From the NCBI RefSeq assembly GCF_002893765.1, contig NZ_CP025938.1, forward strand, positions 3,367,501 to 3,431,500: a stretch of 64,000 nucleotides of DNA, in the 5' to 3' direction. Both the position numbers and the translations under genes were made by a program. The stretch is from Tamlana carrageenivorans. Lineage in GTDB: Bacteria > Bacteroidota > Bacteroidia > Flavobacteriales > Flavobacteriaceae. This document shows, piece after piece, positions 54,500-63,957 of the stretch. Position 1 is the stretch's first letter, and the number at the start of each line of letters is the position of its first letter. The notes under the pieces were generated by a model. That model saw nothing but the letters and a program-made list of their open reading frames with translations, was not told where the DNA came from and searched no databases.

Positions 54500-54985
54500 A
54501 TGAAAAATTTAATTTTAGTTAGGCATGCCAAATCTTCGTGGGAATTTGATGTTATAGACCATGAACGCCCTTTGAATACAAGAGGCTTGGAAGATGCTGA
54601 ATTGGTTTCAAAACAATTAGCAAAGGACAACTTTGTTGTAGACAAACTCGCTTCAAGTGATGCTTATCGTGCCAAAAACACGGCAGAAATCTTTATTAAA
54701 AATCTCGAAATAGACGATTCGATTATCAGCTACCATTATGACTTGTATGATTTTGCAGGTTACAATTTAATGGACTATATAAAATCTTGTAATAATCACA
54801 TTAATAACCTTATGATTTTTGGGCATAATCATGCCATCACAGATTTTGTAAATACCCATGGTAATCAAATTATTGAAAATGTACCTACTTCTGGTTTCGT
54901 TAAAATTGAATTTGATGTAAAGCACTGGAATGAAATCGAAAAAGGTAAAACGGTTCAAATTTTGTTTCCGAGACATTTGAAATAA
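54500..54985 (+). CDS. sixA: SixA-like phosphohistidine phosphatase
   Basis: This 161-residue histidine-phosphatase-superfamily protein has R8-H9 in LVRHAKSSWEF and the second histidine in FGHNHAITDFVN. The lack of the glycine of RHG and the short length are typical of SixA, which removes phosphate from histidine in phosphotransfer proteins. It precedes ppk1 and ppx on the same strand with a 138-base gap, which suggests a shared phosphate-related role. Confidence 0.85.
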   Translation: MKNLILVRHAKSSWEFDVIDHERPLNTRGLEDAELVSKQLAKDNFVVDKLASSDAYRAKNTAEIFIKNLEIDDSIISYHYDLYDFAGYNLMDYIKSCNNHINNLMIFGHNHAITDFVNTHGNQIIENVPTSGFVKIEFDVKHWNEIEKGKTVQILFPRHLK

Positions 54986-55123
54986 TTCAGGTTCCAAATA
55001 AGTAATATCTAATCTTAAATTATTATTAATTCTATGGTTTTTTTGTCAATAACCAAACGTATTTGTTAACATTATTCAAGCTAAATACGATATATTTGTT
55101 ATGATTATTAAAAAATACCTTTA

Positions 55124-57190
55124 ATGACTAAATTAGAATCCCCAGTACATAATAGTTATATAAATAGAGAGATAAGTTGGTTACAATTTAATGCCAGAGT
55201 TTTACAGGAAGCAGAAGATGAAACCGTTCCTTTAATTGAAAGGTTAAGGTTTTTAGGTATATTTTCTAATAATTTAGATGAGTTTTTTAAGGTGCGTTAC
55301 GCTACGGTAAAACGAATTGTTGAAGCCGGAAAGGGAGCTAAAAATGAACTTGGAGGTATTCGAGCTAAAGAGTTACTCGAAATTATTACACAAATTGTAA
55401 TTGACCAACAGAGTGAAAGTTTAGATATTTTATATGATATCGTTAAAAAACTTAAAAAGGAAAATATCCATATCATTAATGAAGCGCAAATTGATGATGC
55501 TCAGCGCGATTTTATCAAAGAATATTTTTTAAAAGAAGTGAGTCCAGCATTGGTAACTATTATTCTTAATGATGAGGTCGTGCTTCCAAACTTAAAAGAT
55601 AGCGGCGCCTATTTGGCTGTAAAAATGTTAATGCCAGATGATACGAAACAATTTGCTTTAATTGAAATCCCTAAATCTGTTAACCGTTTTGTGGTGTTAC
55701 CAAAACAAGGGGAAAAGTTCTTTATTATTGCGGTAGACGATTTATTACGTCATTGTTTAAGCGATATTTTTAATATTTTCGACTATAAGAGTATCTCGGC
55801 CCATATGATTAAGATTACTCGCGATGGTGAATTGGATTTTGAAAGTGATTTGAGTAAGAGTTTTATTGATAAAATTTCAGATAGTGTAAAACATCGTGAA
55901 GTCGGTGAGCCGGTAAGATTTGTATACGACAAAACCATAGATAAAGATACCTTAGAGTTTTTAATGTCTAAAATGGGTATTGATGAAACCGATAGTGTTA
56001 TTCCTGGAGGGCGTTATCATAACAGAAGAGATTATATGGGGTTCCCAAGTTTAGGGAGAACCGATTTATTATACGATAAAATTGAAGCCTTACCCATTAA
56101 AGGTTTAAGTCTACAAACTAGTATTTTTGAAGCTATTGCTAAAAAGGACTATTTATTACATGCCCCTTACCAAACGTTTTCATATGTAGTTAAGTTTTTA
56201 AGAGAAGCCGCTTTAGATCCGAAGGTTAAAACTATAAAAATCACCATTTACCGATTAGCAGAAATTTCTCATATCGCTAGCTCTTTAATTAATGCCGCTA
56301 TAAATGGAAAAACAGTGACCGTCTCTATAGAGTTGCGTGCAAGATTTGATGAGCAAGCGAATATCAATTATGCGAAACAAATGGAAGAAGTTGGTGTTCA
56401 TCTTATCTTTGGAGTTACTGGACTTAAAGTTCATAGTAAAATGTGTGTTATTGAGCGAGAAGAAGGGAAGAAATTCCACCGTTATGGTTTTATAAGTACC
56501 GGGAATTTTAATGAATCTACGGCTAAAATTTATACCGATTACACACTCTTTACCGCCAATCAAAAAATATTAAAAGATGTCGATAAAATCTTTGGCTTTT
56601 TTGAAACCAACTATAAAATTAATAAATACAAACATTTAATTGTTTCGCCTCATTATACAAAAAGGGAAGTTTTTAAACTTATTGATAATGAAATTGAAAA
56701 TGTTAGTTTAGGAAAAGAAGGTCTTATTAGACTCAAAATGAATAGTATTTCTAGCTATGATATGGTCGATAAACTTTATGAAGCGAGCAGAGCAGGGGTT
56801 AAAATACAAATGATTGTGCGCGGATTGTGTTGTTTAATTCCTGGCGTTCCTGGAATGAGTGAAAACATTGAAGTAATAAGTGTTGTAGATAAATTTTTAG
56901 AGCATTCTAGAATTTATATATTCGGAAATAATGGGAATCCAAAATTATACATCTCCTCAGCCGATTGGATGACAAGAAATATTGAAAATAGAGTAGAAGT
57001 AAGTTGTCCTATTTATGATAAAGAAATTAAACAGGAAATTATAGATACATTTAATATTTGTTGGAAGGACAATGTAAAGGCTAGAGTATTAAGCGATTCT
57101 CAAGAAAATAATTACCGTGTTAATGATAATGAGAAAATCCGTTCTCAATACGCTATTTATGATTATTACCTTAAAAAATTAAAGGATTAA
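55124..57190 (+). CDS. ppk1: polyphosphate kinase 1
   Basis: This 688-residue enzyme polymerises the gamma-phosphate of ATP into polyphosphate and also runs in reverse. The N-terminal start NREISWLQFNARVLQEA and NNLDEFFKVRYATV are family signatures. The autophosphorylated histidine lies in LKVHSKMCVIERE, and SADWMTRNIENRVEV is the second active-site block. Length equals E. coli Ppk (688). It is followed after one base by ppx. Confidence 0.95.
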   Translation: MTKLESPVHNSYINREISWLQFNARVLQEAEDETVPLIERLRFLGIFSNNLDEFFKVRYATVKRIVEAGKGAKNELGGIRAKELLEIITQIVIDQQSESLDILYDIVKKLKKENIHIINEAQIDDAQRDFIKEYFLKEVSPALVTIILNDEVVLPNLKDSGAYLAVKMLMPDDTKQFALIEIPKSVNRFVVLPKQGEKFFIIAVDDLLRHCLSDIFNIFDYKSISAHMIKITRDGELDFESDLSKSFIDKISDSVKHREVGEPVRFVYDKTIDKDTLEFLMSKMGIDETDSVIPGGRYHNRRDYMGFPSLGRTDLLYDKIEALPIKGLSLQTSIFEAIAKKDYLLHAPYQTFSYVVKFLREAALDPKVKTIKITIYRLAEISHIASSLINAAINGKTVTVSIELRARFDEQANINYAKQMEEVGVHLIFGVTGLKVHSKMCVIEREEGKKFHRYGFISTGNFNESTAKIYTDYTLFTANQKILKDVDKIFGFFETNYKINKYKHLIVSPHYTKREVFKLIDNEIENVSLGKEGLIRLKMNSISSYDMVDKLYEASRAGVKIQMIVRGLCCLIPGVPGMSENIEVISVVDKFLEHSRIYIFGNNGNPKLYISSADWMTRNIENRVEVSCPIYDKEIKQEIIDTFNICWKDNVKARVLSDSQENNYRVNDNEKIRSQYAIYDYYLKKLKD

Positions 57191-57191
57191 T

Positions 57192-58097
57192 ATGCTTTCA
57201 ATTAAAAAATATGCTGCTATAGACATTGGCTCTAACGCAGTTCGCCTGCTTATTTCAAATATTATTGAACAAAAAGGGCGTCCTGTGCAATTCAAGAAGA
57301 ACTCTTTAGTTAGGGTTCCTATTCGTTTAGGTGCAGATGTTTTTGTGAAGGGTAAAATTTCTAAAGAAAATACCCAGCGTATTTTAGATACTATGCTCGC
57401 TTTTAAATTATTGATGAAGTCTCATAAAGTCGTAAAATACAAGGCTTGTGCAACTTCAGCCATGCGTGAGTCTTCAAATGGAAATCAAATAGTAGATTTG
57501 GTTTTAGAACAATCGGGTATTAAAATTGATGTTATTGAAGGTGAAGAGGAAGCAGCTATTATAGCTGCAACCGATTTAAATAAATACATCGATCCTAATA
57601 AAACCTATTTGTATGTGGATGTAGGTGGTGGTAGTACCGAATTTACAGTTATAGATCAAGGTAAATCCATAGCATCCCGTTCTTTTAAAATAGGAACTGT
57701 AAGATTACTAAATGATATGGTTAAAAATGAAGCTTGGCAAGAACTTCGTGAGTGGATTGTCTCAAATGCTTTAGAATTTGATAAAATTTCGGTTATTGGT
57801 TCGGGAGGGAATATTAATAAAATTTTCAAAATTTCTGGAAAAGCGATGGGTAAACCGCTTAGTTACTTCTATATGAGTTCATATTATAACACGCTTCAAA
57901 ATTACTCTTACGAAGAACGTATTACAGAATTAGATTTAAATCAAGACCGTGCCGATGTTATCATTCCTGCCATGCGTATTTATTTGTCTGCCATGAAATG
58001 GAGTGGTGCTAAAAATATTTATGTTCCAAAAATAGGATTGGCAGATGGTGTGATAAAAAGTATTTACTACGATACAGTTTCTAGTAATACACAGTAA
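57192..58097 (+). CDS. ppx: exopolyphosphatase / Ppx-GppA family phosphatase, short form
   Basis: This 301-residue ASKHA-fold phosphatase has the phosphate 1 loop AAIDIGSNAVRLLI and phosphate 2 loop YLYVDVGGGSTEFTV, plus IGSGGNINKIF. It holds only the N-terminal catalytic pair of domains. The C-terminal HD-like part of the long E. coli Ppx (513) is absent, as is normal for the short bacterial type. The gene begins one base after ppk1, so synthesis and breakdown of polyphosphate are encoded together. Confidence 0.9.
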   Translation: MLSIKKYAAIDIGSNAVRLLISNIIEQKGRPVQFKKNSLVRVPIRLGADVFVKGKISKENTQRILDTMLAFKLLMKSHKVVKYKACATSAMRESSNGNQIVDLVLEQSGIKIDVIEGEEEAAIIAATDLNKYIDPNKTYLYVDVGGGSTEFTVIDQGKSIASRSFKIGTVRLLNDMVKNEAWQELREWIVSNALEFDKISVIGSGGNINKIFKISGKAMGKPLSYFYMSSYYNTLQNYSYEERITELDLNQDRADVIIPAMRIYLSAMKWSGAKNIYVPKIGLADGVIKSIYYDTVSSNTQ

Positions 58098-58872
58098 AAT
58101 TTTGCACTTCACCTTGTATTGTTGTAAAGGATTATAATATATATTCGTCTTTATAAGTTTTTCGATACCCCAACTATCGCTTAATACTACTAAAGGATGA
58201 AATTACTTTATATTGTTAATCAACTTCATGGTACGACAGGTCAGGAGCGCATTATTGCTATTAAAACCGATTATTTTATAAGAAATTATGGTTATAACAT
58301 TGTGGTTGTAGCTTTAGATGAAGTAGATAGCAAGCCTTTTTTTGACATAAACCATGCTGTAAAGAAAATTGATCTTCCTAAAGGAAAACGTCTCTTCTGG
58401 ATGGTTTTTCAAAAATAAATCAAGTTAATTCAATACTAGAAGATGAAAACCCCGATGTTGTTATTGTGGTCATTGATAACATTTCAGGGCTTTATTTACC
58501 CAATTTTTTGAATAAAAAGTTCAAATATGTGTATGAGCGCCATAATTCTAAAAGTGTAAACTACACACAAAACACCCAATCATTTAAAACAAAATTTATA
58601 AATAGAGCTAAAAAAGCTTTGTTAGACAAAGGAGGGCAAGCGTATGATAAAGTCGTTTTGCTTTCAGATGATCATGTTGAAGAGTGGAGGTATTTAAAAC
58701 ATATTGAAATTATTAGTAATCCTCTTATTTTTTATCGGGATCAAGTTGCAGCCTTAGAGAATAAAAGGGAGTTGGCTGTTGGACGACATACCCATCAAAA
58801 AGGTTTGGATGACCTAATTAAAAGCTGGGCCGAAGTAGTTAAAGTTCATAAAGATTGGGTTCTTGATATTTA

Positions 58873-60213
58873 GGGACTGTAAACTATTTTGTGTTTTTGC
58901 TGTTAGTTAGTTTAAAAATGATTTTGAAATTCATAGGCAAAAAATTTACTTTTAAATTTTTATTTTATGAACTCAGACTTAGAAAAACAATTAGACGCCT
59001 TGATCGGCAAAATCAGCAACAAGGAGGACTTTGACCAGGTCAAGGAACAGTTGCTTAAACGTGGTATTGAATCACTTTTAAAAGCAGAAATGACTGCCCA
59101 CTTAGGGTTTCAAAAAGGAGGTTCTGTAATTGAGAACAACCAGCGCAATGGTTTCTCAGAGAAAACTATCAAGACTCATAACGGCGAACAACGCATCAAA
59201 ATCCCCAGAGATCGTCAAGCGAGCTTTGAGCCTGTTATTGTCCCCAAACATCAATCGATTAGTCAAGAATTAGAAGATTGTATTCAACTGCTTTACGCCA
59301 AAGGTATGAGCAATAGCGATATTATTGATTTTATTGAAAGTACCTATGGAGTGCAGTATTCCACATCACAGGTATCCATTATCACCAATCAATTATTGGA
59401 AGACATCAAACAATGGCAGAATAGACCTTTAGAAGACGTATATCCCATTGTCTGGATAGATGCTATTCATTATAAAATACGTCAAGAAGGCAAGGTAATA
59501 TCTAAAGCCTGTATGATAGTTTTAGGGGTGAATACCGAAGGGCAACAAGATATTTTGAACATGAGTATTGTGGAGACAGAAAAGGCAGCTGCTTGGATGT
59601 CCATTTTAGACGATCTGCGCTCTAGAGGCGTAAAAGATATCTTCTTTCTGTGTTCGGATAACCTCTCTGGATTAGATAAAGCTGTAGAAGCTATTTTTCC
59701 AGGTAGTATACGTCAAATATGTATCGTACATCAAATTAGAAACTCTTTAAAATATGTGAGCTATAAGGACCGTAAATCAATAATGGTCGATATTAAAGCT
59801 ATTTATCAAGCCGATAATGAGAAATTCGCTTTAGAGGCTTTCGAAGTCTTTAAACAAAATTGGGAAGATAAATACCTCTCTGCCGTACAGTCTTGGGAAA
59901 ACAATTGGGATAATTTGACCTCGTTTTTAAACTACCCAAAAGAGATTAGAAAACTTATATATACTACCAATATCATTGAGAGTTTTAATGCCAGTTTAAG
60001 AAAATATACACGCAACAAAAAAGTCTTTCCTCATGATGATGCAGCACTGAAATCCATATATTTAGCAGCTCAAAGCATCAGCAAAAAATGGAAGAAAACA
60101 CGATTTAAATGGGGCCAAATTTACAATCAATTGTATATTTGTTTTCCAAACAGGTTATAATCTATATTATTTTAACCTATGAATTTTGAAATTATTTTTC
60201 AAAAACACAAAAT
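58873..60213 (+). mobile_element. IS256-family insertion sequence, right end probably truncated
   Basis: The left end GGGACTGTAAACTATTTTGT starts at 58873. An inner inverted repeat TTTTGTGTTTTTG (58887-58899) recurs in reverse at 60200-60212, and AAATTCATAGG recurs near both ends. The outermost 14 bases of the left repeat have no counterpart at the right, where glycosyltransferase coding sequence resumes at once. No target duplication is found. A deletion next to the right end would explain both the lost repeat and the missing target codons. Confidence 0.75.
58967..60160 (+). CDS. IS256-family (mutator-type) transposase
   Basis: This 397-residue DDE transposase has D in VWIDAIHYKI, D in CSDNLSGLDKAVEAIFP and E in TTNIIESFNASLRKYTR, with GIESLLKAEMTAHLGF near the N-terminus. 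All three catalytic residues are present and the frame is intact. Even so, the element may be immobile because its right terminal repeat looks incomplete. The insertion sits inside a glycosyltransferase gene on the same strand. Confidence 0.93.
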   Translation: MNSDLEKQLDALIGKISNKEDFDQVKEQLLKRGIESLLKAEMTAHLGFQKGGSVIENNQRNGFSEKTIKTHNGEQRIKIPRDRQASFEPVIVPKHQSISQELEDCIQLLYAKGMSNSDIIDFIESTYGVQYSTSQVSIITNQLLEDIKQWQNRPLEDVYPIVWIDAIHYKIRQEGKVISKACMIVLGVNTEGQQDILNMSIVETEKAAAWMSILDDLRSRGVKDIFFLCSDNLSGLDKAVEAIFPGSIRQICIVHQIRNSLKYVSYKDRKSIMVDIKAIYQADNEKFALEAFEVFKQNWEDKYLSAVQSWENNWDNLTSFLNYPKEIRKLIYTTNIIESFNASLRKYTRNKKVFPHDDAALKSIYLAAQSISKKWKKTRFKWGQIYNQLYICFPNRL

Positions 60214-60586
60214 TTTGGATAAACTCTCCTGTTACAAGCATCATGGATGTGTATTTAGAATCTTCTATTTATGCGCTTTCTTCAAGGTTTGAAGGTTCTT
60301 ATAGAAACCATGGCATGTGGTCCGCAGTGGCATTTAATTGTCCGTGTGGTGTAAAAGAACTTAAGGATGGCGAAGATGGCTATCTCGTAAATGTTAATGA
60401 TACAACTTCCTTTGCACAATCGTTAATTAAACTTATTGAAAATCCTGAGTCTAGAAAACAAATGGGCGCTGCTGCGCGAAAAAATATATTAAGACTATCA
60501 CCAGAAGTTATATTTCCTAAATGGAAAAAAATGTTCGAAGCTTTAGTCGAAAATTAATAAAGTAATTAATCCCAAAATCTCTAATT

Positions 60587-61114
60587 ATGAAACAGTTCTA
60601 CTTATTTGTCATGATCATGTTTTTGTCCTTAAAAGGTATAGCGCAAAACGTAAAGTACGGTGTTCGTGCTGGTATGAATATTTCAAGCTTAGACTTTTCT
60701 TCAGATATTCCTGAAGAAAATAAACATCGAAATGGTTTTTATATCGGTTTTTTGGCCGATGTTAGTTTAACTAAAACCATTTCTCTTATTCCTGAGCTTC
60801 AATTTTCTTATGAAGGTTCAAAAGCAGACGATTTGCAATTTGATTATATTCAAATGCCTGTTTTATTAAGTGTTAAATTGGTCAAGAAAATCCATTTCAA
60901 TTTCGGTCCGCAAATTGGCATAAAAGTGCACAAAGTTGATGATTTGGCTAAAAATTTTGGTTTTTCATCCATTTTAGGAATAGAACACCGTATAAATCAA
61001 GCGCTTTTCGCTGATATACGCCACACCAACGGACTAAGAAATGTTTTTGATGATGATTCTGGTTTAAGCGCTAAAAATAGAACTTTACAAATAGGCGTTG
61101 GATATAAATTTTAA
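60587..61114 (+). CDS. outer membrane beta-barrel protein, PorT/OmpA-barrel type
   Basis: This 175-residue protein has a signal peptide (FVMIMFLSLKGIA, then Q). The body is about eight strands: YGVRAGMNIS, GFYIGFLADVSLT, ISLIPELQFSYEG, DYIQMPVLLSVKL, HFNFGPQIGIKV, GFSSILGIEHRI, and a C-terminal strand LQIGVGYKF ending in phenylalanine. The ending and alternating aromatics are typical of outer membrane barrels of the porin-family/PorT group. Its start is 30 bases after the broken glycosyltransferase gene. Confidence 0.82.
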   Translation: MKQFYLFVMIMFLSLKGIAQNVKYGVRAGMNISSLDFSSDIPEENKHRNGFYIGFLADVSLTKTISLIPELQFSYEGSKADDLQFDYIQMPVLLSVKLVKKIHFNFGPQIGIKVHKVDDLAKNFGFSSILGIEHRINQALFADIRHTNGLRNVFDDDSGLSAKNRTLQIGVGYKF

Positions 61115-61692
61115 CCATGAATGGTTTCAGAGGTTCCTAAGTCTCTCATGATTTCAGCCTCATATTCTAGAAGCTTTTGCCATTTGGCATCTACTTCAGT
61201 TTTATCACCATATTTTCTTGCAAAGCCTAAAAACATGGTGTAATGATTTGCTTCACTTACCATTAAATTTCTATAGAAAGTTGCAAGCTCTTGGTCTTCC
61301 AATTCCTCCGAAAGTAATCTAAAACGTTCACAGCTTCTTGCTTCTATTAAAGCGGCATATAATAAACGGTGTACAAGTTGTGTGGTTCTGCTACCGCCTT
61401 TTGGGAAAAACTTTAAAAGTTGAATCACGTATTCATCACGTCTATCTCTGCCCAATACCCAACCGCGTTCAATAATTTTGTCATGTACCATTTTAAAATG
61501 ACTAATTTCTTCTTTAACCAAGGCGGTCATTTCTTGTACCAAATCGGTGTATTCTGGGAAACTAACTATTAAAGATATGGCGGTACTGGTAGCTTTTTGT
61601 TCGCAGAAAGCATGATCGGTTAAAATTTCTTCAATATTCTTTTCTACAATATTTACCCATCTTGGGTCTGTTGGTAGTTTTAATCCCAGCAT
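61111..61692 (-). CDS. miaE: tRNA-(ms2io6A)-hydroxylase-like diiron protein (MiaE)
   Basis: This 193-residue ferritin-like helical bundle has carboxylate/histidine metal ligands in LVKEEISHFKMV, LIEARSCERFRLL and MVSEANHYTMFLGFA (E-x2-H patterns). It matches MiaE, which hydroxylates the isoprenyl side chain on A37 of tRNA using O2. The last four bases overlap the end of the convergent barrel gene. It lies 20 bases after dnaX on the same strand and is probably co-transcribed. Confidence 0.85.
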   Translation of the reverse strand: MLGLKLPTDPRWVNIVEKNIEEILTDHAFCEQKATSTAISLIVSFPEYTDLVQEMTALVKEEISHFKMVHDKIIERGWVLGRDRRDEYVIQLLKFFPKGGSRTTQLVHRLLYAALIEARSCERFRLLSEELEDQELATFYRNLMVSEANHYTMFLGFARKYGDKTEVDAKWQKLLEYEAEIMRDLGTSETIHG

Positions 61693-61712
61693 AATTTTAT
61701 TTTTTAATGATA

Positions 61713-63440
61713 TTAAAGACCTAAGTCGAAAGTTCTTCTTAAAAGATCGATACTTGGGTTTTTTTCCTTAAGTTTTTCAAATTTTTCAACCGTAGTGTAG
61801 GCGTACTGTTTTTCCTTAACTTCATTTATGGTAATTTCTAAAGCAATATCATAATTACTTAAGGTCTTTCTTATGTAAAGCAATAGATCATATTGCTGAC
61901 GTTCAACTTCTACCTTATTCGTGGCATTAGGGAATTCTAAATGCGCTGTTGTTCCGTTAAGTTTAGGCGTGTCAATAGCCAAAATAGAAGCTAAATTATG
62001 TTTCCCTTCCTTTCTTAAGAAATTGATATATTCATTCCAAACTTTTAAAAACTCACTTTCGGTAAAGGGTTCAGTAGGCAGGTTTTCCTCATCTACGACC
62101 ACTTCCATCTGTTTGATTTGGTGCTCTTTTTTAGCTCGTATACTGCTAAGTGATAGTCCAGATGTACGTTTGGTTTCTTTTTTTAAAACAATGGTTGGTG
62201 GTTTTTTTTCTTGAAAGCGTTCAACAGCTTTGTTTGTAGTACTTGGTGTTGTACTAATAGGTTTTTCTTGATTTTCCGAAGTCTGTTCTTGCTTTACAGG
62301 AATTTGAACCGCTATAGGAGAAATGCCCTTATTTTTAAAATATGAAGCAGGAATTATGTAATGTTTACCATTTTTTTTTTCTCCATCAAAAGTGATAGAG
62401 GCAAGCTGCATGAGGCATAATTCGACCAGAAGTCGCTGGTTTTTACTGGTTTTATATTTTAGGTCACATTCATTGGCGAGATTAATGCCTTGCATTAAAA
62501 AATCTTGCGAAGCTTTTTTAGCTTGTTCTAAATACTTGGCTTTAGTTTGGTCGCCAACCTCAAGAAGCTCTATGGTTTCTTTATTTTTACTAACCAGTAA
62601 ATCTCTAAAATGTGAGGCTAAACCAGCAATGTAATGATGCCCATCAAAACCTTTTGATAAGGTATTATTAAACTGAATGAGTAAATCTGGAATTTTATTC
62701 TCTAGAATTAAATCGGTGCTTAAAAAATACGTTTCGTAATCTAAAACATTTAAGTTTTCGGTAACGGCTTGTCTGGTTAAGTTTTTCCCAGAGAAACTAA
62801 CAACCCTATCAAAAATAGAAAGGGCATCACGCATGGCACCATCGGCTTTTTGAGCGATTATATGTAAAGCATCATCTTCGGCTGTTATACCTTGTTCTTC
62901 AGCAATATATTTTAAATATTCTTTAGCATCCTTTACAGTAATACGCTTAAAGTCAAAAATCTGACAACGCGATAAAATGGTTGGAATGATTTTATGTTTT
63001 TCTGTAGTTGCTAAAATGAATATGCAATGCTTTGGCGGTTCTTCTAAAGTTTTAAGAAAGGCATTAAAAGCTGCTTGAGATAACATGTGTACCTCATCAA
63101 TAATATAAACTTTATACTTTCCAACTTGTGGCGGAATACGAACTTGATCTGTTAAGCTTCTAATATCATCAACAGAGTTGTTTGAAGCGGCATCTAATTC
63201 AAATACATTAAAAGCAAAATCTTCGTCGGCGGTTACTTCACCATCACTATTAATCATTTTAGCCAGAATACGAGCGCAAGTTGTTTTACCAACTCCACGA
63301 GGACCTGTAAATAAAAGGGCTTGGGCTAAATGATTGTTTTCAATGGCATTTAGTAAAGTATTAGTAATGGCTTGCTGACCAACAACGTCCTTGAAGGTTT
63401 GTGGTCTATATTTTCGAGCCGATACAATAAAATGTTCCAT
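61713..63440 (-). CDS. dnaX: DNA polymerase III subunit gamma/tau
   Basis: This 575-residue clamp-loader ATPase has Walker A GPRGVGKTT (46-54), Walker B with IIDEVHML, sensor 1 in ILATTEKHKIIPT and the SRC arginine-finger motif in LSRCQIF. The loop after Walker A that normally has four zinc-binding cysteines (residues 60-80) contains none; the only cysteine near is C55. A Pro/Thr-rich linker (about 380-440) precedes a C-terminal domain (450-575), where tau contacts the polymerase. A TACCTTTG -7-like box lies at 63459-63466. Confidence 0.93.
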   Translation of the reverse strand: MEHFIVSARKYRPQTFKDVVGQQAITNTLLNAIENNHLAQALLFTGPRGVGKTTCARILAKMINSDGEVTADEDFAFNVFELDAASNNSVDDIRSLTDQVRIPPQVGKYKVYIIDEVHMLSQAAFNAFLKTLEEPPKHCIFILATTEKHKIIPTILSRCQIFDFKRITVKDAKEYLKYIAEEQGITAEDDALHIIAQKADGAMRDALSIFDRVVSFSGKNLTRQAVTENLNVLDYETYFLSTDLILENKIPDLLIQFNNTLSKGFDGHHYIAGLASHFRDLLVSKNKETIELLEVGDQTKAKYLEQAKKASQDFLMQGINLANECDLKYKTSKNQRLLVELCLMQLASITFDGEKKNGKHYIIPASYFKNKGISPIAVQIPVKQEQTSENQEKPISTTPSTTNKAVERFQEKKPPTIVLKKETKRTSGLSLSSIRAKKEHQIKQMEVVVDEENLPTEPFTESEFLKVWNEYINFLRKEGKHNLASILAIDTPKLNGTTAHLEFPNATNKVEVERQQYDLLLYIRKTLSNYDIALEITINEVKEKQYAYTTVEKFEKLKEKNPSIDLLRRTFDLGL

Positions 63441-63530
63441 TGAAAAATATTAGAAGAACAAAGGTAAAAATTCAACGCTTAAATCTGAATTCAGAAGCTA
63501 AAATTTAATAGGAGTTATTAACAATTTACG

Positions 63531-63538
63531 TACTTTTG
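63531..63538 (+). promoter_or_regulatory. putative -7 promoter element of rnpB
   Basis: TACTTTTG matches TAnnTTTG and lies six bases before the predicted first base of the RNase P RNA. No clear TTG is found at -33. Confidence 0.45.
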
Positions 63539-63543
63539 CTGGC

Positions 63544-63875
63544 AAGTAAATCACCTTATCGCTCTTTTACTATACTTGTTTTAGTACTAAGGGAGGAAAG
63601 TCCGAACACCATAGTGCAATATAGTGGTTAATGGCCACCAGTCGTGAGATTAGGAAAAGTGCAACAGAAAGTATGTACAGGTAATGCTGTAGTGAAACCG
63701 GGTAAACTCTATGTGGTGCAATGTCATGTAAACTAGCGCTTGAAGGCTGCACGTCTGATGCTAGAGGGTAGGCAGCTAAAGTGTATAGGTAACTATACAT
63801 TCAGATAAATGATAAGGGTGGTTTTGGTTTAATTTTAAATTAAAATCATACAGGATTCGGCTTATAGATTTACTT
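63544..63875 (+). ncRNA. rnpB: RNase P RNA, class A
   Basis: This is the catalytic RNA that matures tRNA 5' ends. The universal P4/J3-4 block GAGGAAAGTCCGAACACC starts at 63593, AACAGAAAG occurs at 63663-63671, and the 3' block ACAGGATTCGGCTTATAG is near 63850-63867. Helix P1 is perfect: AAGTAAATC at 63544-63552 pairs with GATTTACTT at 63867-63875, which sets both ends and gives 332 nucleotides. A promoter-like box precedes it and a strong terminator follows. It is divergent from dnaX. Confidence 0.93.
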
Positions 63876-63885
63876 TAATATAAAT

Positions 63886-63917
63886 AAACCCTTCTTTGAT
63901 TTATTAAAGAAGGGTTT
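63886..63917. terminator. terminator after rnpB
   Basis: A 12-bp perfect stem AAACCCTTCTTT/AAAGAAGGGTTT with an eight-base loop. It can also stop a minus-strand gene arriving from the right edge. Confidence 0.85.
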
Positions 63918-63957
63918 ATCATTTAAAAACTAGTGACTAACTAATAATTATAAATCT

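Larger units (their letters stand above)
58197..60557 (+). pseudogene. glycosyltransferase family 4 gene, disrupted by frameshifts and an IS256 element
   Basis: The N-terminal part (58197-58418) starts MKLLYIVNQLHGTTGQERI. It loses frame near 58406-58410 in a T5 run; one added T restores INQVNSILEDENPDVVIVV in the following frame. The gene continues to AVGRHTHQKGLDDLIKSW and WVLDI, where the IS256 element begins at 58873. After it (from about 60214) comes SPVTSIMDVYLESSIYALSS. About 20 residues of the expected GT4 middle part are missing. The segment after SSRFEG carries two further compensating shifts; the other frame there reads VLIETMACGP. The gene cannot make a working enzyme. Confidence 0.85.

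Noticed and set aside
63570..63800. Minus-strand frame of 76 codons
   Set aside because: It lies entirely within the RNase P RNA gene on the opposite strand.
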